Notes under the pieces: model-generated
The model's input: the letters and a program-made list of their open reading frames with translations, nothing else
Databases searched by the model: none
What the model was told of the DNA's origin: nothing
In this document: piece after piece, positions 25,332 to 33,587 of the stretch
Position numbering within the stretch: position 1 is the first letter of the stretch
How the letters are laid out: each line of letters starts with the position of its first letter
Made by a program: the position numbers and the translations under genes
DNA from: JAOAFZ01 sp964412815
GTDB taxonomy: Bacteria > Patescibacteriota > Microgenomatia > UBA1406 > GWC2-37-13
Length of the DNA: 64,000 nucleotides
Direction: 5' to 3'
Assembly: GCA_964412815.1 (NCBI GenBank)
Contig: CAYPQF010000034.1
Span: forward strand, 124,001 to 188,000

Positions 25332-25901
25332 ATGAAAATCTTTTTAACAGCCTCTCATCACGAAAACGACGAAAGTAAAAAATATTTTGAAAAGATCTCC
25401 CAGGAAATTAAGGCAATGGGGTACGATCTGGTCTCAAGTGAGCCGTTTATTGTCTCCGAAGAAGGATTTGACGAAATCCTTGAGGATGAAAGCCCAAAGA
25501 AACATGCTGAGTTTTATAAAAAAAAGATTAAAGGCATTCAACAGAGTGATATCTGTATTTTTGATGCCACCAATTCCAGTCTCGCGATTGGGTTCGTCAT
25601 TCAAAAATCCCTCGAATACAATAAGCCAACCGTAATTTTGTACTACAAGGATCACACCCCGTATTTCCTTTCCGGTATCGAACATGAAAAACTGATTATC
25701 CACAGTTACAACGAAAAGATTATAAAAAAAGTACTGCGTGAAGTGATCGAAATTGCGCGTGAAAAACGTGATAAGCGCTTTAACTTTTTTATCAGTCCCA
25801 AGCTGCTTGATTATCTGGAGCGTGCCAGTTCGATGGAAGGGGTTACCAAATCCAAGTTTATCCGGAATCTGATCTTCGAACACATGGAAGAGAAAAAATA
25901 A
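25332..25901 (+). CDS. Deoxyribosyltransferase-like domain fused to ribbon-helix-helix (copy 2)
   Basis: The 189-aa paralogue of the preceding gene shares the same order of domains. N-terminal MKIFLTASHHENDESKKYFE, central DICIFDATNSSLAIGFVIQK and NKPTVILYY, then an RHH region RFNFFISPKLLDYLERASSM followed by EGVTKSKFIRNLIFEHM. The RHH halves are nearly identical and the sensor halves are more diverged, as expected if the two bind similar DNA but different ligands, or form heterodimers. The 11-nt gap points to one operon. Palindromes with an AA centre lie just downstream (25959-25976) and near 27.3-27.5 kb. Confidence 0.62.
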   Translation: MKIFLTASHHENDESKKYFEKISQEIKAMGYDLVSSEPFIVSEEGFDEILEDESPKKHAEFYKKKIKGIQQSDICIFDATNSSLAIGFVIQKSLEYNKPTVILYYKDHTPYFLSGIEHEKLIIHSYNEKIIKKVLREVIEIAREKRDKRFNFFISPKLLDYLERASSMEGVTKSKFIRNLIFEHMEEKK

Positions 25902-25958
25902 GCCCCACCGTTTTCTAGCAAGAGTATCCTTCGACAAGATCTTCTTTTTGTCAAAAAT

Positions 25959-25976
25959 ATTGACAGAACTGTCAAT
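25959..25976. promoter_or_regulatory. Palindromic operator-like site upstream of the kinase-like gene
   Basis: Perfect ATTGACAGAACTGTCAAT: 8-bp arms around AA. The left arm contains TTGACA, a consensus -35, with TCTGAT 17 nt downstream, so a bound protein would block RNA polymerase. The adjacent RHH proteins are candidate binders. Confidence 0.55.
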
Positions 25977-26029
25977 TTCTTCTCTGATCTGTTACGTATA
26001 ATCGCTGATATTACCAATTGTATTCTTAT

Positions 26030-26818
26030 ATGGTTCAAATCAGTGATTTCTATTATTCTCTCGATTATCAAAAATATTCAGGAGTAGTGGGTTCAGTTCA
26101 GTCACAGCAGGAGTTGAGCGAACGTTACCCGGTGCGAAAAATCGATCGTGTTTCACAGCATGGTGTACCGGTACCGCGGTTGCTGTCTGCTCACCTGAGC
26201 CGCAAAGAACAGGAACATTGTCTGACCGGGTCGAGATTACGAACCTTTGTCGAACAGCTACCACCTGATTTACAGGAGTACTGGTGCAAAGATCTCGGCG
26301 CTGTCCTGCAAACTATTCACTGTTCTATGCATTGCGAAGTTGATGAATATATGATTCGTTTGCATTCATCAATCATCTCTCATCTGGAAGAAGCACATAC
26401 CACATTGCTTGAACAGGGAATTGTTCCGGATGCCGTTTACGAAACGGTTCAGTCTCTATTGCAACCGCAGGCGATTAAACAAGCAGGCTTATGTAGACTG
26501 CTCGGAAACATCTCGTATGCCTCTTTCTATGGTAATAGCGAACGGATTATCGGCGTTCGGGATGACGGAACAATCTGTTTTGGATCGCCATACGAAGATC
26601 TTGCAGATGCCTGGTATATGCTACAGGGGGAAGCGCATGTGCGTTCCGCGTTGATTGCGGGTTATGACCGGGAGATTGACCGGAATACCCTCACCGGCTT
26701 CTATTTATTGCGACTGGTACAGGAGTTGGGACGGATCGAATCAACAAGGCACGAGCAGGTGCAGAGCGGGTTTGGATCCCCGCTCCACCTGGCAGATGCA
26801 TTAAGGCAGTTGATCTGA
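26030..26818 (+). CDS. Degenerate aminoglycoside-phosphotransferase-like protein
   Basis: The 262-aa protein has the length and lobe pattern of small APH/choline-kinase-like proteins. The segment LCRLLGNISYASFYGNSERI followed by IGVRDDGTICFGSPYEDLAD resembles the catalytic loop and Mg-binding region, but the expected HGDxxxxN and DxD residues are not there. It may be a pseudokinase or only a distant relative. The ATG at 26030 (MVQISDFY) is preferred to TTG 26018. Likely promoters are TTGACA within the upstream palindrome or TATAAT at 25997-26002. The end of the gene is 17 nt from the convergent GlcG-like gene. Confidence 0.5.
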   Translation: MVQISDFYYSLDYQKYSGVVGSVQSQQELSERYPVRKIDRVSQHGVPVPRLLSAHLSRKEQEHCLTGSRLRTFVEQLPPDLQEYWCKDLGAVLQTIHCSMHCEVDEYMIRLHSSIISHLEEAHTTLLEQGIVPDAVYETVQSLLQPQAIKQAGLCRLLGNISYASFYGNSERIIGVRDDGTICFGSPYEDLADAWYMLQGEAHVRSALIAGYDREIDRNTLTGFYLLRLVQELGRIESTRHEQVQSGFGSPLHLADALRQLI

Positions 26819-26835
26819 ACGGCAGCTGAGTGTGA

Positions 26836-27240
26836 TTATGCCATCAAAACAGCTGCTGCTGCCTGAGCACACTGTTCATCCTGAGTAACATCTGTTGATC
26901 CGCCGACACCAACACCCCCAACACGCTTTTCGCCAGACATTACGGGAACGCCTCCTGCAATCGTGGTAAATTCTCCCCCAAAGAGAGAGTTGATTCCAAA
27001 GTATGGTTTCTTTTCGACGGCATATTGTGCAAGGGCACTGGTTGGAAATCCAAGATTCGCCGAGGTAAAGGCTTTCGCCATTGCAAACTGAGGACTAATT
27101 TGAAGTGCATTATCCATTCTGGCAATCATGATAATGCTGCCGTGTTCATCAACGATTGCAATTGTTACTGCAATACCAAGTTCAACTGCTTTCTGCTGAG
27201 CAGCTTCAACCGCTTTACGCGCCTTCTCAAAGGTAATCAT
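26836..27240 (-). CDS. GlcG/HbpS-family protein
   Basis: The 134-aa protein matches the GlcG/HbpS (DUF336) family: ARKAVEAAQQKAVELGIAVTIAIVDEHG at the start, then QFAMAKAFTSANLGFPTS, GGVPVM and VGGVGVGGST near the end. Members bind heme or act in cobalamin/glycolate-linked roles; the function here is unknown. The open frame can be extended to TTG 27297, but that codon lies in a TTGACA -35 element, so ATG 27240 is chosen. Convergent with the kinase-like gene. Confidence 0.8.
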   Translation of the reverse strand: MITFEKARKAVEAAQQKAVELGIAVTIAIVDEHGSIIMIARMDNALQISPQFAMAKAFTSANLGFPTSALAQYAVEKKPYFGINSLFGGEFTTIAGGVPVMSGEKRVGGVGVGGSTDVTQDEQCAQAAAAVLMA

Positions 27241-27268
27241 AGAATTAAAAAAATTCGTAATACTCTTA

Positions 27269-27315
27269 AGCTTACTGAGGCTAAAAATAATTGTCAAATA
27301 TGAGCGTAAACGCTC
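27269..27315 (-). promoter_or_regulatory. Promoter and palindrome upstream of the GlcG-like gene
   Basis: On the minus strand TTGACA (27292-27297), 17 nt, TAAGCT. Just upstream of the -35 lies GAGCGTAAACGCTC (27302-27315), a palindrome with 6-bp arms and an AA centre, comparable to those at 25959 and 27513. Confidence 0.45.
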
Positions 27316-27492
27316 TTAGAATTGAGTTTAGCCGAGCCTGAATATGTATATAGTATATATCCGTGATTCTTTTGATCATATTGTATACATATGTGTTACA
27401 TATATTTTAGCTTGTTAACACAGGTTAAAGTATATACATACGTGATATATAAAAGAATGGTGTAAGGACTATTAAAACAGGTTGTCTTGTCC
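27316..27492. other. AT-rich intergenic stretch without gene
   Basis: A low-GC segment with scattered TATATA and GTATAC motifs. I see no open frame, tRNA or clear hairpin in it. It probably only holds promoter-upstream DNA for the two divergent genes. Confidence 0.4.
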
Positions 27493-27530
27493 TATAATAT
27501 TATATCGCGTCAGGACACATAAATGTGTCC
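27493..27530 (+). promoter_or_regulatory. Promoter and palindrome of the Sua5-like gene
   Basis: TATAAT at 27493-27498 is followed by the perfect palindrome GGACACATAAATGTGTCC (27513-27530), 8-bp arms around AA, covering the ATG at 27523. It could be an operator just after the transcription start or an RNA hairpin masking the first start codon; a second ATG is at 27544. Confidence 0.5.
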
Positions 27531-28485
27531 CACGCAATACACTATGAGAACCAAGGGAGCTGTGTTTACTCGTGAGGTAGGAGTCGCAGCAGATTATATT
27601 CGTAACAATAAGGTAGTTTGTACCTTATTCGGGAACGAAAACATTTTCGGTCTGTTTTCAAAAGTTGCCCCACAGGCACTGGAAAAGGTATCAGACTTTA
27701 AGCAGAGAGATCTAAAACCATTTTTTCGGGTTGGATCTTCTGATGCTAAAACATTAGAGCATATCGTTTCTCTGGAGAGCGGAATTCATCCTGAAACGTC
27801 AGACTCTATTCTGATGCTTGCTTCAACTATTCTAGCAATCGGTTCTCAATATGGGCCGATCGGAATTCTGTTGGAAGGCAGCGATACGGTATTGCCTCGT
27901 ATCAAAGGCTCAATTAAGACGATTGACGGCAAGACAATTAGTACGGTAGGGTTTATGGTTTCGCCCCGTCAGGGTGATGATTTTACCCGTCTGGTATCGC
28001 ATATCGCAGACGAGCACCTCTTGCTTGCCGGAACTTCAGCTAATCCAAGTGGCGCATTGGAAAGCGGTGGATCAGGACATCATTCATTTGGAGGGGTGGT
28101 GTACGACTTCGGATTACATCAGGATATTTGTTTTTATATTCCTGACGGTCCAAAAAACGGACAAGGATTCTCTACTACCATTATATTTCTCGATCGGAAC
28201 GGGCTGGTTGAAGTTATTCGCCAGGGTTCTATTGATAAGGAAACAACTCTGAGAATCTTAACTGAAGCTGGAGTAGATCCGGAACGAATTCTGTTTTCCC
28301 GTGCGACCAATATCAGTAAATATGATTATGATAAACATGACAGTGAGTCGTATGAACGTGATCTGATTCACGCATTAGTTGAAGAAGCAACCAGAACCCG
28401 CGAGTGGTACATGCCGCTCTCCCTGGTAAAGCGGCAACCACCGGAAGCCGTACCGGTTCCTGGGTCTATCTCGCGTACAGTATAA
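27523..28485 (+). CDS. YrdC/Sua5-domain protein (threonylcarbamoyl-AMP synthase-like)
   Basis: The 320-aa protein contains the YrdC signature TSANPSG (in LLAGTSANPSGALESGG) and a distal IRQGSI segment like the end of the Sua5 core. TsaC/Sua5 enzymes make threonylcarbamoyl-AMP for tRNA t6A. The protein is longer than TsaC and the KxR-type substrate residues are not clear, so it may be a divergent paralogue. The start is uncertain: ATG 27523 lies inside a palindrome and ATG 27544 (MRTKGA) is equally possible. Its stop codon overlaps the TATAAT of the next gene. Confidence 0.68.
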   Translation: MCPTQYTMRTKGAVFTREVGVAADYIRNNKVVCTLFGNENIFGLFSKVAPQALEKVSDFKQRDLKPFFRVGSSDAKTLEHIVSLESGIHPETSDSILMLASTILAIGSQYGPIGILLEGSDTVLPRIKGSIKTIDGKTISTVGFMVSPRQGDDFTRLVSHIADEHLLLAGTSANPSGALESGGSGHHSFGGVVYDFGLHQDICFYIPDGPKNGQGFSTTIIFLDRNGLVEVIRQGSIDKETTLRILTEAGVDPERILFSRATNISKYDYDKHDSESYERDLIHALVEEATRTREWYMPLSLVKRQPPEAVPVPGSISRTV

Positions 28486-28486
28486 T
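28481..28486 (+). promoter_or_regulatory. Leaderless -10 box of the histidine kinase gene
   Basis: TATAAT six nt before ATG 28493, overlapping the stop codon of the upstream gene. Confidence 0.6.
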
Positions 28487-28492
28487 CACTGT

Positions 28493-29830
28493 ATGGCTAC
28501 TGAGAACGTATCTCTTTCTAAAACTGCAAAAGTAATCTCTTCGTTATCGCGGCTCCAGAAGGTAATTCTTGATTCGCTCGACTTTTCAGAAGTGGTACAG
28601 AAAGTGGTAGACGGTATTTTATATGAACTGGGATATCTGCGGCATGGGTATCGTATCGTTGTTCTGGCGCTGGTGGATGAAAAAAGTAAAAAGTTAAAAC
28701 GTATCTCAGTTTCCCAGACCGAAGAAGCCCGCCGGGCTGTCGAAGAGCTGCCAATTCCTTTTAAATCGCTCGACATTCCGTTACGTGCAACAGAAAACCT
28801 CTGTATACGTGTGCTCCGGGAAAAGAAACCGATGGTGACACATCGCTGGCCGGAGATTCTGACTCCACCACTTACTTCGAAAGAGGCCACCGTCTTGCAA
28901 CGCAGTATTGGGATTGAGACCAGTATGGTCTATCCCGTGATTGCACACGACAAGGCAATCGGCATTATGATCTTTAGTATGGTAAAGGATGTAGAGGATG
29001 TAAGTGATGAAGAACGGGTTGTTTTGACAAACTTTACCGATGTTGTCGGACTTGCCGTACAAAATGCACGGCTCTATTCAACACTGGCGGAAGCGTCTGA
29101 GAAAGTAAAACGGGCAAATCGCCGGCTGCGTCAGATCGACAAACTGAAAGATGAGTTTATCTCGATTGCGTCGCATGAACTACGCACTCCTCTGACTGCG
29201 ATTAAGGGATATTTATGGATGGCCCTCAATAAAGCATCAAAAAAGCTTCCCGATGATGTCAGTCACAACCTGAATGTCTGCTATACCTCTACAGAGCGTC
29301 TCATCAGACTAGTTCAGGAGATGCTGACGGTCTCCCGTATCCAGAGTAAACGGCTTGAAGTGCATCCCATGCCTTTTAACTACACTGATATGATCTTTTC
29401 GGCGTACGAAGAACTCAAAATGCAGGCATCAGAAAAGCAACTGCACTTTACATTGAATTTACCGGACGATCCGATCGAGATTACCGGAGATAAGGATAAG
29501 TTAAAAGAAGTATTTTTGAATCTGGTGGGAAACGCCATCAAGTTTACCCCGGTGCAAGGTACCGTTGCGATTCGCGTGTATGAGGAGAAAGGAATGATAA
29601 AAACCTCGATTCAGGATACCGGACCTGGTATTCGGGATGCAGATCGCGAGTACCTGTTTACTAAATTCGGAAAGCTTGATTTTGCTTATTCTAAACAGAC
29701 AACCAACTCCGGTACCGGCCTGGGATTATATGTCTCAAAAGAGATTGTTGATTTACACAAGGGAAAGATTGAGGTAGAATCAGTGGTAGGTAAGGGAAGT
29801 ATTTTTACCATTCAGCTTCCCAAACAATAA
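28493..29830 (+). CDS. Cytoplasmic sensor histidine kinase with GAF domain
   Basis: The 445-aa protein has a GAF-type sensor (about 20-190), a short coiled linker (about 193-215), a HisKA domain with phospho-acceptor H228 in SIASHELRTPL, and a HATPase domain with N-box NLVGNAIKFT, G1 DTGPGI and G2 GTGLGLYVSK. It has no membrane segment, so it reads an internal signal. The receiver-only protein starts three nt after its stop and is the obvious phosphate acceptor. The surface-adhesin genes follow. Confidence 0.93.
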   Translation: MATENVSLSKTAKVISSLSRLQKVILDSLDFSEVVQKVVDGILYELGYLRHGYRIVVLALVDEKSKKLKRISVSQTEEARRAVEELPIPFKSLDIPLRATENLCIRVLREKKPMVTHRWPEILTPPLTSKEATVLQRSIGIETSMVYPVIAHDKAIGIMIFSMVKDVEDVSDEERVVLTNFTDVVGLAVQNARLYSTLAEASEKVKRANRRLRQIDKLKDEFISIASHELRTPLTAIKGYLWMALNKASKKLPDDVSHNLNVCYTSTERLIRLVQEMLTVSRIQSKRLEVHPMPFNYTDMIFSAYEELKMQASEKQLHFTLNLPDDPIEITGDKDKLKEVFLNLVGNAIKFTPVQGTVAIRVYEEKGMIKTSIQDTGPGIRDADREYLFTKFGKLDFAYSKQTTNSGTGLGLYVSKEIVDLHKGKIEVESVVGKGSIFTIQLPKQ

Positions 29831-29832
29831 TT

Positions 29833-30213
29833 ATGACAAACACAAAAACAATCCTGGTGGTAGAGGACGAACAGAATCTACAAGATTTATACGCTCAGTT
29901 CCTCCGTGGAGAAGGGTATACGGTGGATGTTGCCGGTGATGGTATCACTGCCTTTGAAAAGATGAAAGCAAATACCTACTCGCTGGTATTGCTTGATATC
30001 ATGTTACCGGAGATGGATGGACTTCAGGTGCTGGAAAAGTTGAAAAAAGAAGGGGTGTTTGATCCGACGACGCAGAGTGTGGTACTCCTGACCAATCTGG
30101 GCCAGGATACTCTTGTTGCAAAAGCATTAACACTGGGAATACGTGGCTATCTGGTGAAAAGTGACTATTCACCGGATCAACTGCTTACCGAAATCAAGGG
30201 ATATCTTGCATAA
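29833..30213 (+). CDS. Receiver-only response regulator
   Basis: CheY-like domain of 126 aa. Acidic pocket VVEDEQ (about 9-14), phospho-acceptor D55 in LVLLDIML, conserved Thr in VVLLTN and Lys in YLVKSD. It has no DNA-binding or enzymatic output domain, so it must act through a partner or as a phosphorelay carrier. Co-transcribed with the histidine kinase (two-nt gap). Its target is unknown. Confidence 0.93.
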   Translation: MTNTKTILVVEDEQNLQDLYAQFLRGEGYTVDVAGDGITAFEKMKANTYSLVLLDIMLPEMDGLQVLEKLKKEGVFDPTTQSVVLLTNLGQDTLVAKALTLGIRGYLVKSDYSPDQLLTEIKGYLA

Positions 30214-30222
30214 GAACTCTAC

Positions 30223-30252
30223 TTGACAACACGCCGATTTTTGGAGTATCTT
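30223..30252 (+). promoter_or_regulatory. Promoter of the tail-fibre-like gene
   Basis: TTGACA (30223-30228), 18 nt, TATCTT (30247-30252), leader of about 29 nt before ATG 30288. Confidence 0.45.
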
Positions 30253-30287
30253 TAAGACTAATACTCATTTATACCACTACTACTCGT

Positions 30288-32666
30288 ATGTGGAAAACAG
30301 CCCGTAAAATTCTGGTCGTCGGATCAAGCACACTTATTGTTGCTGCTATTGCTCTTAATACTGAACCCATTCTTCAGACGATTATCACTCCTTTACCAAA
30401 AGATATTAAAGGATGTCTTTCTGCAAAATTTTCCCAGTCTGTAGAAGCGCAACAGGCATGTACTGCTATTGCTAATGTAAATAGCGTTGCCGTATGGCAG
30501 CAGACGGGTGGGAACTTTGTGTTACGTGAATCAAATCTCTATGAAAACTGGACTAATGCACGTGTTGGTATCGGAACATCCAATCCTTCGTACGGACTGC
30601 ATGTCACATCTGCCACAAATACCGGAAACACTATCTCGGCTGCAAACAGAATATTCTTAAATGGCCGGTCCGGAACGACAGTTAGTCTCTCCAGTAATGC
30701 ATTCGTTAATGACGCCGGTACATGGGCTGTGCCGGATACGTCCAGTCGTAGTAATACGATCGAGATGCGCAATACAGGAGTTACCGAAATGTATGGAACA
30801 GTCACCACTGGTGGCACTGACTGGCGTATGATGCTTGGCTATAATGCCCCGAGCAACACAGTCTATTTTCCAAATGGTAATGTGGGTGTGGGAACCTCTA
30901 CTCCTGGGACGTACAAATTGAATGTTACTGACGGCAACGTCAGCATTGGCAGCAATAACTCAGTCGGGTCACCACTTGTTATTGGAAGTACCGCAAATGC
31001 ATATGACGCAAGCGGGGGCGGATGGACGGGAACCGACTTTGCCAGTATTCTGGTTCAGGGGGTCAACGGTGGTTCCATTGCGTTCCACGACGCAAACTGC
31101 TGTGTCGGTACTTTACGATATAATGCAAATACTTTTTTTATCGGTGATAATACTTCATGGGGGTCGGTTAATACTCAGATTGGAAACAACCTGAATGCAG
31201 CTTCATTAACCGTACGACCGGGAGCGGCAAATACCGGCGGAACGATTGGACCCAGTACGTCATCGTGGACCTCATATGATGTTTCAGGAACCCTTGGCGG
31301 TTATGCAGGGTTTAACTTTACTTCCGAAGCGATCCGGTTAATGATGGACACTTCCATTCAGGGAGTGCATGGTGCAAACGGCTGGCTCTGGTACTGGAAC
31401 AATGGCACACTGGAAGCGGGAACCGTTCCTGCCGGGCGTATCTCGGGTACCGTTGCCAATGCAAACTATGCAAATAGTGCGGGGTCTGCCGGCAGTGTCA
31501 ATGGCTGGCTCACCGGTCAACATACCCGAACAACAGATACGGTGCAGTTTGCAAGAGTTGGGGCAGGAAGAACCGCTACAAGTTACGCATTTGAGGTTGG
31601 AGGCACATCCTGGTTAACTGGATTTACGTGTATGGGATCAAGTTGCAGCCCAGGGTACGCTTCCCAGGCATCGGCTATGTCTTCTGACAACTTCCTGATC
31701 TGGGGTATGTCCTGGACAGGTCTCGGATTTAAGATGGGATCAACGGTAGACTCATGGGCTCGTCTGGTGCAGGCAAGCAACTGGGGAGCTTACCATAACG
31801 TCGCCATGGGAGCTTTGTTTGCCAATGGTGCTACCCGATTTGATATTGCGGAATTTACTCCCGTAGATCCCTCTGAAAAGCTGAAACTGGGTGAACTGGT
31901 GATGCCGAATCCGGTAAAAGGAATGCAGCTGGTACGAACCAAATCAGCCTATGCACCCGGAATGGCAGGAATCGTTTCGAATGTGAATACTGCTTCAATG
32001 GTAATTGGTGGAGACACTACTCCGGAAAAAGCAGGAATTGTAGAGGATAAGAAACCAATTGCACTGGGAGGTCGGGTAATTACCATTGTCAATCTGGAGG
32101 GGGGTACTATCAAGATGGGTGATCCGATCACTTCATCTTCTACTCCTGGAACAGGTATGAAAGCTGCCCAAGGGCAGTTTGTATCAAAGGCAATGGAAGC
32201 ATTTGATGGAGCCCGTGTGAACTCTCCGGGTGTTGAAGAAATCCTGGCAAACCTGCAAAAAGAGCGAAGTAAAGAAAAACTTACCAATGAAGAAAAGCAG
32301 AGTCTGGATAACGCAATTGCGGATATCACAGCTCCTTTACCGGAAGGTACCGGTCGTATCATTACCTTTGTCACCCAGGGATACACTGAGATTGAGTCAT
32401 TAGAAGGGGTACAGGTTGCACAAGACGGTTCAGTTACACAAGGAACAACCGTTGTTGAATCGCTGTCTGCATTTGCTCAGGCAGTGATCGGAAAACTAAG
32501 AGTAGGTATTCTGGAAGCGCGCAAGATCGTGGTAGACGGCGTTGACCTGGGAAAGAAGGTTCAGGAGCTTGAAGCTGAGCTACAAAAGCAAAAGGAGCAA
32601 AACCAGACACAGGAAGCGCAGATTAAACAGTTGGAAGAACGGTTAGAGAAATTAGAAAATAACTAA
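30288..32666 (+). CDS. Large tail-fibre-like surface protein
   Basis: The 792-aa protein has an N-terminal membrane anchor or signal (about 8-28) and a long beta-rich body with phage-tail-fibre-like units (VGIGTSNPSYGLHV near residue 98, VGVGTSTPGTYKLNV near 200). A C-terminal region includes FDIAEFTPVDPSEKLKLGEL and YAPGMAGIVSN, then a coiled coil in the last 45 residues (VQELEAELQKQKEQNQTQEA...). The middle C-terminal block is shared with the proteins at 39445 and, in part, 62487. It is probably a trimeric fibre on the cell surface (inference). Confidence 0.7.
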   Translation: MWKTARKILVVGSSTLIVAAIALNTEPILQTIITPLPKDIKGCLSAKFSQSVEAQQACTAIANVNSVAVWQQTGGNFVLRESNLYENWTNARVGIGTSNPSYGLHVTSATNTGNTISAANRIFLNGRSGTTVSLSSNAFVNDAGTWAVPDTSSRSNTIEMRNTGVTEMYGTVTTGGTDWRMMLGYNAPSNTVYFPNGNVGVGTSTPGTYKLNVTDGNVSIGSNNSVGSPLVIGSTANAYDASGGGWTGTDFASILVQGVNGGSIAFHDANCCVGTLRYNANTFFIGDNTSWGSVNTQIGNNLNAASLTVRPGAANTGGTIGPSTSSWTSYDVSGTLGGYAGFNFTSEAIRLMMDTSIQGVHGANGWLWYWNNGTLEAGTVPAGRISGTVANANYANSAGSAGSVNGWLTGQHTRTTDTVQFARVGAGRTATSYAFEVGGTSWLTGFTCMGSSCSPGYASQASAMSSDNFLIWGMSWTGLGFKMGSTVDSWARLVQASNWGAYHNVAMGALFANGATRFDIAEFTPVDPSEKLKLGELVMPNPVKGMQLVRTKSAYAPGMAGIVSNVNTASMVIGGDTTPEKAGIVEDKKPIALGGRVITIVNLEGGTIKMGDPITSSSTPGTGMKAAQGQFVSKAMEAFDGARVNSPGVEEILANLQKERSKEKLTNEEKQSLDNAIADITAPLPEGTGRIITFVTQGYTEIESLEGVQVAQDGSVTQGTTVVESLSAFAQAVIGKLRVGILEARKIVVDGVDLGKKVQELEAELQKQKEQNQTQEAQIKQLEERLEKLENN

Positions 32667-32667
32667 T

Positions 32668-33549
32668 ATGAAACAATCCCTCTCAATTAATACGATCCTG
32701 ATAATTGTGATTGCGCTGGTAGTGTTAATCAATATCGCAGTGGTGGGAAATTTTATCCTTAATAGGAATGGTGGTGGGCGAGCTGGTGCTGCAGGGAGTA
32801 CTATTGGTATGAAGCTAACTCAGCCGGTATATTCTCTTTCAGGTACCGTGCGTTCAGTAGGGGAAAACAGGATGGAGGTTGAGTACCTGGTGATGAATGC
32901 CTCAACTCAAGGGCAGGAAACATCTTCTCCGCAGGCAGAATCTCTCCGGTTTAGAGTAGCAATAGCACCGGAAACAAAGGTATTTGTTTTAAGAAATCCT
33001 GTCCCATACGTTCTCGTCGAACAGGCAGATCAGCCACAGGTCTCGCAAACGGAAGGATCATTATCTGATATTGCAGAGGGCGATACTGTCTCTATTACAT
33101 CCACTACCGATCTCCGGTCTCTACAACAACCAGAATTTGTTGCGCAATCTATCTCAGTCAGCAGTGCTCTCAATGGATTGAGTGGAACAGTGAGATCGGT
33201 CGCAGGAAATACACTCACTGTTGAAGGAACACGAATCGGATCCCCGATTGCTAATACACCACAGACACAAACGTTTACCGTTCAGATCTCTAACAATACC
33301 GAAATTGCCCGTCTTAATAATCCCAGCCCTGATACCCGTCAAACAGCAGCCGCTATTTCCCTGTCGGATCTACGAAGAGATTCCGTTGTAACCGTGTATT
33401 TCGAACCAACCAATGGCACCACGGTGAATGCATTATCCGTGCAGGCACTTCCTAATCCATCACAAGGACAGAATCAGCAACAGGCAACTGGTTCTGCACA
33501 ATCTGCTACATCGGTAACCCCGTCTGTACAACCCGAAGAAGAAGAGTGA
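32668..33549 (+). CDS. Membrane-anchored protein with two DUF5666-like beta domains
   Basis: The 293-aa protein has an N-terminal membrane helix (about 7-31) and two repeats starting LSGTVRSVGENRMEVEY (about 56) and LSGTVRSVAGNTLTVEG (about 169), each a small OB-like beta domain as in DUF5666. The tail is Gln/Ser/Glu-rich. It starts one nt after the tail-fibre-like gene and is surely co-transcribed, so it may anchor or cap that protein at the membrane. Confidence 0.7.
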   Translation: MKQSLSINTILIIVIALVVLINIAVVGNFILNRNGGGRAGAAGSTIGMKLTQPVYSLSGTVRSVGENRMEVEYLVMNASTQGQETSSPQAESLRFRVAIAPETKVFVLRNPVPYVLVEQADQPQVSQTEGSLSDIAEGDTVSITSTTDLRSLQQPEFVAQSISVSSALNGLSGTVRSVAGNTLTVEGTRIGSPIANTPQTQTFTVQISNNTEIARLNNPSPDTRQTAAAISLSDLRRDSVVTVYFEPTNGTTVNALSVQALPNPSQGQNQQQATGSAQSATSVTPSVQPEEEE

Positions 33550-33587
33550 TTATTGAATTTAACGCCGAACTTGGCTAGTATTATGGT

